In this document: positions 1-8,194 of the stretch, in pieces | Layout of the letters: the number at the start of each line of letters is the position of its first letter | Numbering within the stretch: position 1 is the stretch's first letter | Assembly (NCBI GenBank): GCA_018712145.1 | Contig: DVHJ01000013.1 | Coordinates: 1 to 35,227, forward strand | Length of the DNA stretch: 35,227 nucleotides | Direction of reading: 5' to 3' | From: Candidatus Faecousia faecigallinarum | Lineage (GTDB): Bacteria > Bacillota > Clostridia > Oscillospirales > Oscillospiraceae | Program-made: the position numbers and the translations under genes | The notes under the pieces: model-generated | What the model saw: the letters and a program-made list of their open reading frames with translations, nothing else | The model's database searches: none | What the model was told of the DNA's origin: nothing

Positions 1-471
1 ATAAAATCGGTATATATGATTCCCTATGTAAAAATCTATATCGAATTTATGTGATTGTATTCCGCTTTCATTGCTATTCATATCATAATTATATCTCAAC
101 GGAATATCCCGATATCGTTCATCTCCCTGGAAATATGTTTGGGATGTTCCCTCTCCATGAAATCCATATCCTACTTCTATCCCATACATTTGTATATAGC
201 CGTGAAAATCATATCCATCAGCTGGAGAAAATAGAGTTCTGTCTTCCAGCACCAGTTGATAACTTCCGTCCCTTAGCTCCAGCCCGGAGATGTCCGGTAT
301 GCACACGTCCGGCACATCTGCCAATCCCGCCAAGAGGGCCTCGTAGGAGTCCACATCCTTCCGGAAATCCGGATAAACCGGCCAGGTAAACAGATAAATC
401 CACAATATACCCAGCAGCAAAAGGCAAACAATGCCGATCGCCGCCCACTTGAAATAGTTCCTTTTTTTCAT
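1..471 (-). CDS. Membrane-anchored hypothetical protein, C-terminus cut by the window edge
   Basis: An open frame of 157 codons runs from an ATG at 471 to the left edge with no stop, so the C-terminus is missing. The start follows a GGGGGG purine run six bases upstream; a GTG directly before the ATG is an alternative. Residues 1-6 are basic (MKKRNY) and about residues 7-27 form one hydrophobic helix (AAIGIVCLLLLGILWIYLF), so it is probably a bitopic membrane protein or an uncleaved signal anchor with the rest outside the cell. The exported part is rich in Tyr, Asp and Gly and I recognise no domain. A strong promoter lies about 75 bases upstream. Base composition changes inside the gene: the N-terminal half is GC-rich like its neighbours, the last 60-80 visible codons are AT-rich. 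The function is unknown. Confidence 0.72.
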   Translation of the reverse strand, partial: MKKRNYFKWAAIGIVCLLLLGILWIYLFTWPVYPDFRKDVDSYEALLAGLADVPDVCIPDISGLELRDGSYQLVLEDRTLFSPADGYDFHGYIQMYGIEVGYGFHGEGTSQTYFQGDERYRDIPLRYNYDMNSNESGIQSHKFDIDFYIGNHIYRFY

Positions 472-544
472 CACATATCCCCCCGTTAATTTCGTGATCG
501 TGCGCTGTTCGAAAATCCAGGATTGCGATCTTTTCCTTGTTCTA

Positions 545-573
545 AATATACTGAAGATCTCTTTTTTTGTCAA
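545..573 (-). promoter_or_regulatory. Sigma-A promoter for the truncated membrane protein gene
   Basis: On the minus strand there is a perfect -35 TTGACA (568-573), a 17-base spacer and a -10 TATATT (545-550). It points at the gene starting at 471, giving a leader of roughly 65 bases. Confidence 0.75.
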
Positions 574-619
574 GGAATTTTTTGCCAGTGTACTAAATAT
601 TTGTTTCAAAAACATGCCG

Positions 620-667
620 AAAAACAACTTGGCAGAGTTTGCCGCAGTGGTGGGCAAACTCTGCCAA
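620..667 (-). terminator. Intrinsic terminator of the SLH-peptidase gene
   Basis: A perfect 15-bp inverted repeat (TTGGCAGAGTTTGCC, arms 629-643 and 653-667, nine-base loop) is followed on the minus strand by a T-rich tail (GTTGTTTTTC). It lies 34 bases beyond the stop codon of the upstream minus-strand gene and also separates that gene from the promoter at 545-573. Confidence 0.85.
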
Positions 668-701
668 AGAAATTTCGATTGGGCGGTTACGCCCCTTAAT
701 C

Positions 702-2801
702 TTAGTAGGTTCTCAACAGCTGGCACACTGCATCTACATAATCCTGGGCATAGCCCTTATTGCGGAAATCCGATGCGCTGGTCACGTTGGGGAACTCAAA
801 CAGGCAGGCGTCGTACCCCTCCACATAGGCCGCCCAGGAAGAGAAATACCCGGTGCCGCCATACAGGGAGGCATAGCTGCATCTGGAGAAGTAATCCTTA
901 AAGGTCTGGTAAATTGTTCCGCCGGTGCCGCCGCTGACAATGATCTGGCTGTACCAACCGTGGGTATCGATGAGGACATTGTCCCCCTCGCCCTTCACGC
1001 TGGACACAAAATCCGCCAGGGCCTGGGCTTCCCGGGCCATCAGGGGCTGTGAACCGGTGTAATACCGGCTGGAATAGCTGACAGAAAACGAATAGGGGAA
1101 GCAGCGGTTCATATCAATGCCAGTGCCGTAAATCAGATTACCGCTGCTGTCCAAGGCATAGGTGGTACACCGGCCCGGGCCGTTGTGGGTCCAGCCGTCA
1201 TACAAGCCGTCCGGATTCAAACAGGGCAGTACATATACCGACCAATCCCCATCCCGCACCAAATTGTCATAATCCGCGCGCAGCGCTGACATGAGCTGTT
1301 GGGCAGTATCCACCAGCATTTGTCCATCCTGGGCAAAATTGTCCTCATAGCCGTGAATGGCAAAGGTCACCACCATCACATTTTCCCCGTCGCCGTAACG
1401 GTAGGCTTTCAACTCCCGTCCTGCGCCGCTGGTGCCGTAGACAATGGTCTCCATCACCTGTTTGGGGAAAGGGGTGAGGGTAAAGGTTTTCCGGGTTTCC
1501 GGCAGTACCAGCCGGGTAAGCATAGCCGCCAGCTCGCTGCGGCGGATGTTGCTATTTGGCCGGAAAGTGCCGTAATTATCGTTGCCGCTGAGTACGCCGG
1601 CACGGTACAAGGCACAAACCTCTGTCCAATATGTATCGCCTTGACCATAGTCCGGCAGCTCTTCCACCGTGTTTAAACCTGTAAACTCTTTACCCGGCAG
1701 GGCATGATGGAGAATTGCCGCCACCTCCGCCCGGGTAGCCGCCCGGGTAGGCGCCGCCTCCATCAGGGACTGAGGTAAAATGCCATATATTTTTGCCCGG
1801 TCCATGTAATATTCATACCAGGTAGAACCATAGCCTTCCGACTCATCCGGTAGACCGTGGTAAAGCTCATAAATCCGCACTGCCGTAGCCGTCACCTGGC
1901 TGATGAGCACTGTGCCATCCGGAGAAAACAGGCTCATGCTGACGCCGTTCATTAAAGACATGGCATAGGCTTGGTGCACTGCATCGTAATACCAGCGATC
2001 CGCCAGCACATCGGCAAAGGGCATCTCCGGCAGGGGATCCGGCAGGGTAAAGGCAGACATCTCCGGCGCTAAGGCAGGCGGCTCCACCGGTTCACTGGGC
2101 TCCACCGGTTCATCTTCCGACGGCGTGTTCCCCACCCGGGTTTCCGGCAATACCAGCCGGGTAAGCATAGCCGCCAACTCACTGCGGCGGATATTGCTGT
2201 CCGGCAGAAATAGCCCTTGGTCGTTGCCTTGAATGACACCGGCCCGGTAGAGCAAAATCACCCCGTTCCAATATACATCCTCCTGGCTGTAGTCCGGTAG
2301 AGTTTCCACATCCGTCAGTGGCCGTAGCTCAGATTCCGGCAGCGCCCTGGACAAAATCTCCGCCAGCTCTGCCCGGGTAGCCGGCCGGGTTACGGTTTGA
2401 CCCTCCAGAGCATCCGGCAAAATGCCGTATGTTCTGGCCCGGTCTACATAGTAGGCATACCACTGGCCGCCATACCCTTCAGAAGTATCGTCAATATCAT
2501 AATATTTTTCATAAATGCGCACCGCCACTGCCAAACCCTGGCTTAAGGGAACCGTGCCATTGGGAGTGAAGGTAACGCTATCCGTACCCTCCATCAGCGT
2601 CAGGGCATACACCCGTTGCACGCTTTCATAGTACCACTGATTACTATCCACATCGGTAAACGGCATTTCCGGCAGAGGATCCGGCAGAGTAAACGCATTC
2701 ATGCCGCCGGTTTCTGCCGCTAGGCCCGACAAAGGCAGCATTGCCAGAATCAGCACAATACACAGCGCTCTGCGGAAGAAGCTCTGTTTTTTCATTGACA
2801 T
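702..2801 (-). CDS. Secreted SLH-domain protein with M14 zinc carboxypeptidase domain
   Basis: This 699-residue exported protein has a signal peptide (about residues 1-29). Two SLH triplets follow (about 34-222 and 248-437), joined by a Pro/Glu-rich linker, and then an M14 peptidase domain (about 438-699). The expected M14 residues are visible: zinc ligands His483 and Glu486 (HGYE), Asn565-Arg566 for the substrate carboxylate, third ligand His614 (DTHGW) and catalytic Glu669 (FEFP). SLH modules usually bind pyruvylated secondary wall polymer, so it probably sits in the cell wall and trims peptides there; bacterial M14 relatives include gamma-D-glutamyl-diaminopimelate peptidases. The start at 2801 is preferred because AAAGGAG lies eight bases upstream. 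A GTG at 2822 would place that SD inside the gene, and a second ATG lies at 2795. The 15-bp terminator follows. The exact substrate is inferred. Confidence 0.88.
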   Translation of the reverse strand: MSMKKQSFFRRALCIVLILAMLPLSGLAAETGGMNAFTLPDPLPEMPFTDVDSNQWYYESVQRVYALTLMEGTDSVTFTPNGTVPLSQGLAVAVRIYEKYYDIDDTSEGYGGQWYAYYVDRARTYGILPDALEGQTVTRPATRAELAEILSRALPESELRPLTDVETLPDYSQEDVYWNGVILLYRAGVIQGNDQGLFLPDSNIRRSELAAMLTRLVLPETRVGNTPSEDEPVEPSEPVEPPALAPEMSAFTLPDPLPEMPFADVLADRWYYDAVHQAYAMSLMNGVSMSLFSPDGTVLISQVTATAVRIYELYHGLPDESEGYGSTWYEYYMDRAKIYGILPQSLMEAAPTRAATRAEVAAILHHALPGKEFTGLNTVEELPDYGQGDTYWTEVCALYRAGVLSGNDNYGTFRPNSNIRRSELAAMLTRLVLPETRKTFTLTPFPKQVMETIVYGTSGAGRELKAYRYGDGENVMVVTFAIHGYEDNFAQDGQMLVDTAQQLMSALRADYDNLVRDGDWSVYVLPCLNPDGLYDGWTHNGPGRCTTYALDSSGNLIYGTGIDMNRCFPYSFSVSYSSRYYTGSQPLMAREAQALADFVSSVKGEGDNVLIDTHGWYSQIIVSGGTGGTIYQTFKDYFSRCSYASLYGGTGYFSSWAAYVEGYDACLFEFPNVTSASDFRNKGYAQDYVDAVCQLLRTY
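1491..2060 (-). repeat. Second SLH-triplet block (internal duplication, copy B)
   Basis: This encodes residues 248-437 of the SLH peptidase. It parallels copy A from the opening MSAFTLPDPLPEMPF (MNAFTLPDPLPEMPF in A) to the closing RRSELAAMLTRLVLPETR, which is identical in both. The similarity is also visible in the DNA, about 640 bases apart. Confidence 0.8.
2136..2702 (-). repeat. First SLH-triplet block (internal duplication, copy A)
   Basis: This encodes residues 34-222 of the SLH peptidase: three SLH modules with the usual hydrophobic/Tyr-rich helix and F.P...I.R.E turn motifs. It has almost the same length and order as copy B, so the six modules arose by duplication of a three-module unit. 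Confidence 0.8.
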
Positions 2802-2984
2802 GGGAATCACTCCTTTTTTCACTTCTTCACAAGATACGGCGAAGCAGGCCGTTTTTGGTGTAATTGAAATTTATTCTGACTCTGCATCGAATTTGTATCA
2901 TTGTAGAAAAGTTTTTCCCAATTTTCTCTTCACGGACATTGTCCCGTTCTGGCGCATACACTGGCACAGAAGGAGGTATCGTCT

Positions 2985-3413
2985 ATGGATCCCTTTGATA
3001 AAGCCAAAACCGAAGCCGTGTGGCGGCGGGTGCGGGGGCAGGTAGATTCCATCCCGGCATTTTTTACCCTGGCCGAGGAAGAAATTGCCATTGCAAAGTT
3101 GTGCCACCGGTTATATAGCAAAGGAATATATCAACCGCTGATGCGTAAACTTTACCAACAGGCCAACAGCCGGGCAGCACAGCTCCAGGGACTGGGCAAA
3201 ATGGCGGGAGAGCAATGGAGAGAAAGCCGGATAAGGGAAGGGGAAGGCCTGGAAGCATTACTCAACCGCTTATCTACCCAAAGCCGTAGATATGATCCAA
3301 ATCACCCAGCCTATGGTCCTCTGTTTGCTCAATTTAGAAGTTCCTGTGTCTGGGGCCAGCAGCAGCTGCTCCATCGGATAGGCCAGACTAAACCAGCACC
3401 AAAATCCAAGTGA
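2985..3413 (+). CDS. Hypothetical helical protein of 142 residues
   Basis: An ATG at 2985 follows a strong ribosome site (AAGGAGG, seven bases upstream), so this is very likely translated. The product is basic, Arg/Gln-rich, lacks a signal peptide or membrane helix, and looks almost entirely alpha-helical. An acidic stretch (LAEEEIAIAKL) sits near residues 29-39 and a Lys-rich tail closes the protein. I do not recognise the family. The EEE helix loosely recalls ferritin-like four-helix proteins, but no full set of metal ligands is visible. It reads opposite to both neighbours and its last 26 bases overlap the 3' end of the convergent transglutaminase gene. No obvious terminator follows. Confidence 0.75.
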   Translation: MDPFDKAKTEAVWRRVRGQVDSIPAFFTLAEEEIAIAKLCHRLYSKGIYQPLMRKLYQQANSRAAQLQGLGKMAGEQWRESRIREGEGLEALLNRLSTQSRRYDPNHPAYGPLFAQFRSSCVWGQQQLLHRIGQTKPAPKSK

Positions 3414-5556
3414 TCAAAAAGCGCCGGGGCCAGGAGGCGGTTTTCAATTTCTGGGATAGTTCATCCTGCCACCGGGTCAGTTCTGCCCAATCTGCCGTAT
3501 CCATGGCATGTTGGCTAAATCTGGCCTTTAGTGCCAATTCCCGGCATTGCTCCGGCTGCTTTAACCACTTGGCCAGGCGGCAGGCATTTTTCCACCGGCG
3601 CAAAAATTCCCGGTTATCTTTGCCCATGGTCCGCCGCCGGACCGCCAATACCGCCGGGCGATGCAGGAAAAACACCGCCAACGCGCCTAAGCACCACCAC
3701 AGCCAAGCCGGCACCTGGAATTGGAACCACGTCTCCTGCTCATCATCCGGCCCGCTGGCAGGCTGGGTGCTTGGCGGCGCAGTGGGACGGACAGTTGGCT
3801 CCGTATCTGGCGCAGCCGTTTCCGTTGCTTCCGTTGGGCGCTCAGTGGGTTCTGTGGGCGGTCTTGTTTCCTGAGGCTGGGTTTCCTGACCATTGCCCGC
3901 CGCCGTCTGGACAACGCCGCTACCGGGGGTAGGCTCCAACCGCAACCAGCCAATGCCATCCACATAATACTCCACCCATGCATGCGCATTGTGGGCAGTG
4001 ACTTCAATCCAGTTGCCGGCGCTGCCGTTGACCAAATACCCAGTGACATACCGGGCTGGGATATCCATGGCCCTGAGCATCACCACTGCAGCTGAGGCAA
4101 AATGGACACAGTAGCCGGTATCCGACTCCTGCAAAAACCAAAGAGCAAAGTCATTCCCTGCCGGCATTCGTTCCGTTTCAATATCATATTTGGCAGAATC
4201 CCGAACATTTTGTTCCACATAGCTGGCAATTTGATATACATTTGGATTTTCCAGCTCTGTAATCCCCCACGTTTCAGCAATGCCGTAGGCACTTTGTCTG
4301 GTAGCTTCCGGCAGCTGCGTGTAATAAGTATGCACAAACCGTTCGTAGTACCCCTGAGCCGTATCTTCCGATATATTGACGGCCTGGTCAAACTCCGGCG
4401 GCTGAGTGGTATAGTAAAAGCGGTACTCTTCCAAGGCATCTACATTTTCCGTACCCAAATCCAGAAGCGACTGACCTAATCCGTTTTCCTCGCTGGTATA
4501 ATATGGGATATACAGTACCGGCAGCACACTCCGCGTACGGATATACACACTTTCCAAGCTACCCCCGCCAGTATCCCACAATGTGCTGGGAAAATTTAAG
4601 GGATTTGGGTAGGCAGATGGATCAATTTGCTCCCAGGCCGTACCAGTATACTCTCCATAGGACATGCCTCGCAAATACACCGGGCCGGAAATACTGCTGC
4701 GTACCTCCATCACCACCCGGTTGGAATCCCGGCGGGGGCCCACCACCAGGCTCTCCGACTGGGCCACCGGTACGTAGATGCTCAACTCCCCCAGCAAACT
4801 GGCATCGATGGAGACAAACTGGCTGGTAAAATCCACCATAGCCTGCAATGCCCGCTGACCGGTTTCACTACGCACATAATTTGACCGGTATGGCATTAAG
4901 CTGTTCAGACCGGCGAACAACAGGGCCACAGGCAAAAGCAGCAGCAAGGTAAGCTTGCCGCCCCCGATTCCGCTGCGGTGGCGGCAGCCTTGGGTGAGCA
5001 GCAGCAAGCAAACAGCCACCAGGAGAATCATGAGCCAGCCGGTATCCGGCGGGGTATCAATGACGACCAGGCACAACATTAGGGGCAGCAGGGAAAACAG
5101 CAGCGCCGCCGCCAGACATTGCCGCCGGTTGATGGTCCATGCGCAAACCCAAGCCGTCAATCCACCCCACAAAGCAAAGCAAGCCGTGCAGTTTGCCCCT
5201 TCCTCCGGTGGCCACGGATTGATCTGCAAAGCCGGGTATGCATTGGTATAAATCTCCGAGAGCCTGGTATAGGCCAGGCGGATACCTTGTTCAATTTCCC
5301 CCCGGAACCATATCCAACAGACAGCCAATCCAATTGCCCACAGAGCAATGGACCAGATCCAAGACCGTTTCAGATAAAATACCAATGTAGCTGCACCGCA
5401 CCATGCCGCTAAAATCAGAGGCAGGCTAACCGTATCCACCGGTAGATCAAACGCAGTAACCAGACAAAAAATTCCACCGGCAGTCAGCGCAAAGGTCAGA
5501 AAAAAACAGGAAAGAAAGGGAACTAGTCCCTGACTGGTTTTCGTATTGGTTTTCAT
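3388..5556 (-). CDS. Membrane-bound transglutaminase-like protein (TgpA type)
   Basis: A 722-residue membrane protein and the third gene of a MoxR/DUF58/transglutaminase operon. Several hydrophobic helices fill about residues 10-220. An extracytoplasmic region carries the transglutaminase core with Cys483 (GYCVHF), His525 (NAHAWVEYY) and an acidic third residue, Glu541 (LEPTP). A Pro/Thr/Glu-rich low-complexity linker follows (about 557-603), then one more helix near 610-630 and a charged cytoplasmic tail. The start at 5556 overlaps the DUF58 stop in an ATGA; the frame extends upstream to 5781, but that part reads through DUF58 and lacks membrane character. Proteins of this architecture are thought to act on cell-surface peptides or proteins as thiol hydrolases or cross-linking enzymes. 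The actual substrate is unknown. Confidence 0.88.
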   Translation of the reverse strand: MKTNTKTSQGLVPFLSCFFLTFALTAGGIFCLVTAFDLPVDTVSLPLILAAWCGAATLVFYLKRSWIWSIALWAIGLAVCWIWFRGEIEQGIRLAYTRLSEIYTNAYPALQINPWPPEEGANCTACFALWGGLTAWVCAWTINRRQCLAAALLFSLLPLMLCLVVIDTPPDTGWLMILLVAVCLLLLTQGCRHRSGIGGGKLTLLLLLPVALLFAGLNSLMPYRSNYVRSETGQRALQAMVDFTSQFVSIDASLLGELSIYVPVAQSESLVVGPRRDSNRVVMEVRSSISGPVYLRGMSYGEYTGTAWEQIDPSAYPNPLNFPSTLWDTGGGSLESVYIRTRSVLPVLYIPYYTSEENGLGQSLLDLGTENVDALEEYRFYYTTQPPEFDQAVNISEDTAQGYYERFVHTYYTQLPEATRQSAYGIAETWGITELENPNVYQIASYVEQNVRDSAKYDIETERMPAGNDFALWFLQESDTGYCVHFASAAVVMLRAMDIPARYVTGYLVNGSAGNWIEVTAHNAHAWVEYYVDGIGWLRLEPTPGSGVVQTAAGNGQETQPQETRPPTEPTERPTEATETAAPDTEPTVRPTAPPSTQPASGPDDEQETWFQFQVPAWLWWCLGALAVFFLHRPAVLAVRRRTMGKDNREFLRRWKNACRLAKWLKQPEQCRELALKARFSQHAMDTADWAELTRWQDELSQKLKTASWPRRFLITWILVLV

Positions 5557-6521
5557 GGTAATTCGTCCGTTTTTGCCCCAGCAGGGCAATTTTCCACATG
5601 ATAATGCCAATCCGCGCCGGCAGAAAAACACCGGGCGGTCATTCCTGCGGCGGTTGGCCGACTTCGGCACAGTTCCATAATCAGTTTTTTCTGATCCGGT
5701 TCTGCCGCCAGCGTAATTTGCTTTACGCTCTGTCCGGAAAACCAACGCACCTGGTGAGCTACCTGATGTTCCAGAAGCCAAGTAGATAAATAGCAGGTTT
5801 GGTCAAGAATATTGTCAATTTCTTCCTCTTTGCCGTTTAAATCCAAGGTAAGCACCACATCCCGCCGCACTGGAACCTGAGGTTCCCGCACAATTGGACG
5901 GTCGGTTTTCGCAGTGAGTTTCCAATGCACCTGACGCAGGCTATCTCCGGGACGATAGTCCCGCAGCTCGTGAATTTCGGAAAAACCGCCTCCTGCCTTG
6001 GCCCGATAGGTTACCGCCAGCAGCTGCTGGAGATCCGGCATCGGCTCCGGTGGAATTGGGACTGGCGCAATATCTGTCCAGCTTTCCTCCATCCACCGCC
6101 TGGGGAAGCAAAATAGGCCGAGATAATCGTACACCTTACAGCGGCTCACCTGACAGACAATTTGGCCGCTGTGCTCTGTGGGCAGCTCCATCACCATATG
6201 CAAGGCAGAGGGACGAATCTTACGCCGCTGCCGAAAACCCGTAAGGGGATTATGTACCGTCAAGAAAAACCGGCACATGGGCTGGGGCAAGGGACAAGTT
6301 GTCCACAGGCGAAGTTTGACCGCATTGCCCCGGCCAGTTTGCTGGGGAGCCTGCAAGTGTAACTGCATGGTGAGCATTGCCGGAATGCTCACCACCAAGG
6401 ACAGCACCGGCAAAGCCAACAGCAAAATCAGCAAAAATTCGGAAAACCAGGCGTAAAAAAAACCGTAAAATACCGTAGCCCCCACCAACGCCGCCAAATA
6501 AATCAGACGATTACGCGCCAT
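5553..6521 (-). CDS. DUF58 domain protein
   Basis: A 322-residue protein with two N-terminal membrane helices (about 8-23 and 27-50) and the DUF58 signature at about 182-201 (EIHELRDYRPGDSLRQVHWK), followed by a von Willebrand A-like half. DUF58 proteins are nearly always encoded beside MoxR ATPases and are thought to be assembled or remodelled by them. Here the gene starts three bases after the MoxR stop and its own stop overlaps the next start (ATGA), so translation of all three is probably coupled. The ribosome site before the ATG is weak, which fits coupling. The biochemical role is not established for this family. Confidence 0.9.
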   Translation of the reverse strand: MARNRLIYLAALVGATVFYGFFYAWFSEFLLILLLALPVLSLVVSIPAMLTMQLHLQAPQQTGRGNAVKLRLWTTCPLPQPMCRFFLTVHNPLTGFRQRRKIRPSALHMVMELPTEHSGQIVCQVSRCKVYDYLGLFCFPRRWMEESWTDIAPVPIPPEPMPDLQQLLAVTYRAKAGGGFSEIHELRDYRPGDSLRQVHWKLTAKTDRPIVREPQVPVRRDVVLTLDLNGKEEEIDNILDQTCYLSTWLLEHQVAHQVRWFSGQSVKQITLAAEPDQKKLIMELCRSRPTAAGMTARCFSAGADWHYHVENCPAGAKTDELP

Positions 6522-6524
6522 GGC

Positions 6525-7454
6525 CTATTTCAGCTTAGGAGCCTGCACATTCTGCAGAATCTCCTCCAACAGTTTTCTGGCCTGAACGCCTCTGGCCTCC
6601 GCTTCGGCAGACAGCAGCAGGCGGTGGGCCACCGTATCGCAAAACACCGTCTGGACATCCGAAGGGATACAATAGTCCCGGTCATTGAGAAAGGCAATGG
6701 CCTTGGCCATGGCGGTGACGGCCAGCGTGGCCCTGGGACTGCCGCCGCGAATAATTTGATCGTGACTACGTGTTGCCCCCATTAGACGCACCACATAATC
6801 TACAATTTCCCCCTGGACATAGACGGAGGCTGCCTGTTCTTGGAGCTGAACCAGTTGTTCCCGCTTCAACACACACTGGATATCCGCCAGCGGATTCCCA
6901 TTTTGCCGGCCCAATACCATATTGCGCTCATCCTTCGGCGCCGGATAGCCCATGGATAGGCGAATGGTAAACCGGTCCATCTGGCTGTCTGGCAAAAGCT
7001 GGGTGCCTGCCGCTCCCACTGGATTTTGGGTGGCAATCACAATAAACGGCTGGGGTGTGGGATGAGTCTTCCCGTCCACGGTAACCTGCCCTTCCTCCAT
7101 TGCTTCCAACAAAGCCGACTGGGTACGGGAGGTTGCACGGTTCAGTTCATCTGCCAAAAACAGGTTGCACAAAATAGCGCCGGGCTGATAGGTCATTGCA
7201 CCGGTTTCCTTGTTATAAATGGTGTACCCCGTTACGTCTGAGGGCAACACGTCCGGAGTAAATTGAACCCGTCCATAGCGCAAATCCATGGCTCTGGAAA
7301 AGGCCAGAGCCAGGGTGGTTTTCCCCACGCCGGGGATATCTTCCAGCAAGATATGTCCACGGGCCAGGATGGTGGCAAGCACCCAAAGCAACGTGCGGTC
7401 TTTTCCCACGATGGCTTTGCGCACTTCGTTGATGACTTGCTGCGCGTACTGCAT
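6525..7454 (-). CDS. MoxR-family AAA+ ATPase
   Basis: A 309-residue AAA+ ATPase with Walker A PGVGKTT (41-47), Walker B LFLADE (98-103) and sensor 1 ATQNP (141-145). MoxR ATPases act as chaperones that remodel or activate partner proteins, usually VWA or DUF58 proteins encoded next to them. It is the first gene of the operon, with a good promoter about 40 bases upstream. The start at 7454 is chosen because AAAGGAG sits 10 bases upstream; an in-frame start at 7484 would lie upstream of that site. The family assignment is firm; the target is inferred to be the DUF58 and transglutaminase products. Confidence 0.92.
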   Translation of the reverse strand: MQYAQQVINEVRKAIVGKDRTLLWVLATILARGHILLEDIPGVGKTTLALAFSRAMDLRYGRVQFTPDVLPSDVTGYTIYNKETGAMTYQPGAILCNLFLADELNRATSRTQSALLEAMEEGQVTVDGKTHPTPQPFIVIATQNPVGAAGTQLLPDSQMDRFTIRLSMGYPAPKDERNMVLGRQNGNPLADIQCVLKREQLVQLQEQAASVYVQGEIVDYVVRLMGATRSHDQIIRGGSPRATLAVTAMAKAIAFLNDRDYCIPSDVQTVFCDTVAHRLLLSAEAEARGVQARKLLEEILQNVQAPKLK

Positions 7455-7490
7455 GGCAGAAACCTCTCCTTTCCGGCCAATCATATTCTT

Positions 7491-7519
7491 AGTATAACAG
7501 ATCCCAGCATAATGAGCAA
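7491..7519 (-). promoter_or_regulatory. Sigma-A promoter of the MoxR operon
   Basis: -35 TTGCTC (7514-7519), a 17-base spacer and -10 TATACT (7491-7496) on the minus strand, about 37 bases before the MoxR start codon. The DNA just upstream (7500-7590) is AT-rich and holds no GC-rich terminator for the gyrA transcript, so read-through from that operon is possible. Confidence 0.75.
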
Positions 7520-7591
7520 GTTAAATTTTATATCTGGCTTTATTTTGCTGTTTCTTTTTAAATATAAAAATTAAATATTTTCAGTATATCG

Positions 7592-8194
7592 TTAAAGCCC
7601 CATATCCTTTTCTTCGTTGATTTCCCTCAGCACCCGGCAGGGATTGCCCACCGCCAATACCCCTGGGGGAATATCCCGGGTAACCACACTGCCGGCGCCG
7701 ATGACTGCATCGTGGCCAATGGTTACCCCTGGCAAAACCGTCACATTTCCACCGATCCACACGTTGTTTTCTACAGTAATGGGCCGGCAGGATTCCAGGG
7801 TATAGGGATGACCGTCCGAAGCAAAGCGCATCACCCGATCCCGGGCCAGCAGGGGATGCAGTGGGGTGAGGAAGGACACATTCGGTCCTACAAACACATC
7901 GTCTCCCAATCGGATCTCTGCACAATCCAGAAAGGTGGCGCTAAAATTAATATAGCAACGGTTACCGATATAGGTGTTGCAGCCATAGTCAAACTGAATC
8001 CGGGGATAAAGCTCAGAATATTCTCCAATGGAACCCAACAATTGACGCAGAATTTCCATTCGCCGGTCTTTTTCGTTTTCCTTCGTCTGGTTAAACTCTG
8101 CCGCCAGATCTCTGGCCAGATCCCGCTGGCGGCACAGCGCCGGGTCGGAGGGGTCATAGAGCTGGCCGGCCAGCATCTTTTCCCGCTGGGTCAT
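7592..8194 (-). CDS. Maltose/galactoside-type sugar O-acetyltransferase
   Basis: A 200-residue left-handed beta-helix acetyltransferase of the LacA/Maa/NodL group. An N-terminal helical maltose-acetyltransferase-type segment ([20 protein letters not shown]) precedes hexapeptide repeats ([38 protein letters not shown]). The catalytic His is His113 in TPLHPL. Such enzymes transfer acetyl from acetyl-CoA to a sugar hydroxyl; the physiological acceptor is often unclear. Its ATG overlaps the gyrA stop (ATGA) and an AGGAGG lies inside the last gyrA codons, so it is probably translated with gyrA. That is an odd partner for a gyrase operon. Length is normal for the family. Confidence 0.9.
   Translation of the reverse strand: MTQREKMLAGQLYDPSDPALCRQRDLARDLAAEFNQTKENEKDRRMEILRQLLGSIGEYSELYPRIQFDYGCNTYIGNRCYINFSATFLDCAEIRLGDDVFVGPNVSFLTPLHPLLARDRVMRFASDGHPYTLESCRPITVENNVWIGGNVTVLPGVTIGHDAVIGAGSVVTRDIPPGVLAVGNPCRVLREINEEKDMGL

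Noticed and set aside
51-389. 112-codon plus-strand frame over the first gene
   Set aside because: It is antisense to the better-supported minus-strand gene, lacks a ribosome site, and its product has no recognisable features.
7500-7591. Possible terminator after the acetyltransferase gene
   Set aside because: The region is AT-rich with only a weak AT stem (AAATAT/ATATTT); no GC stem with a T-run is present.
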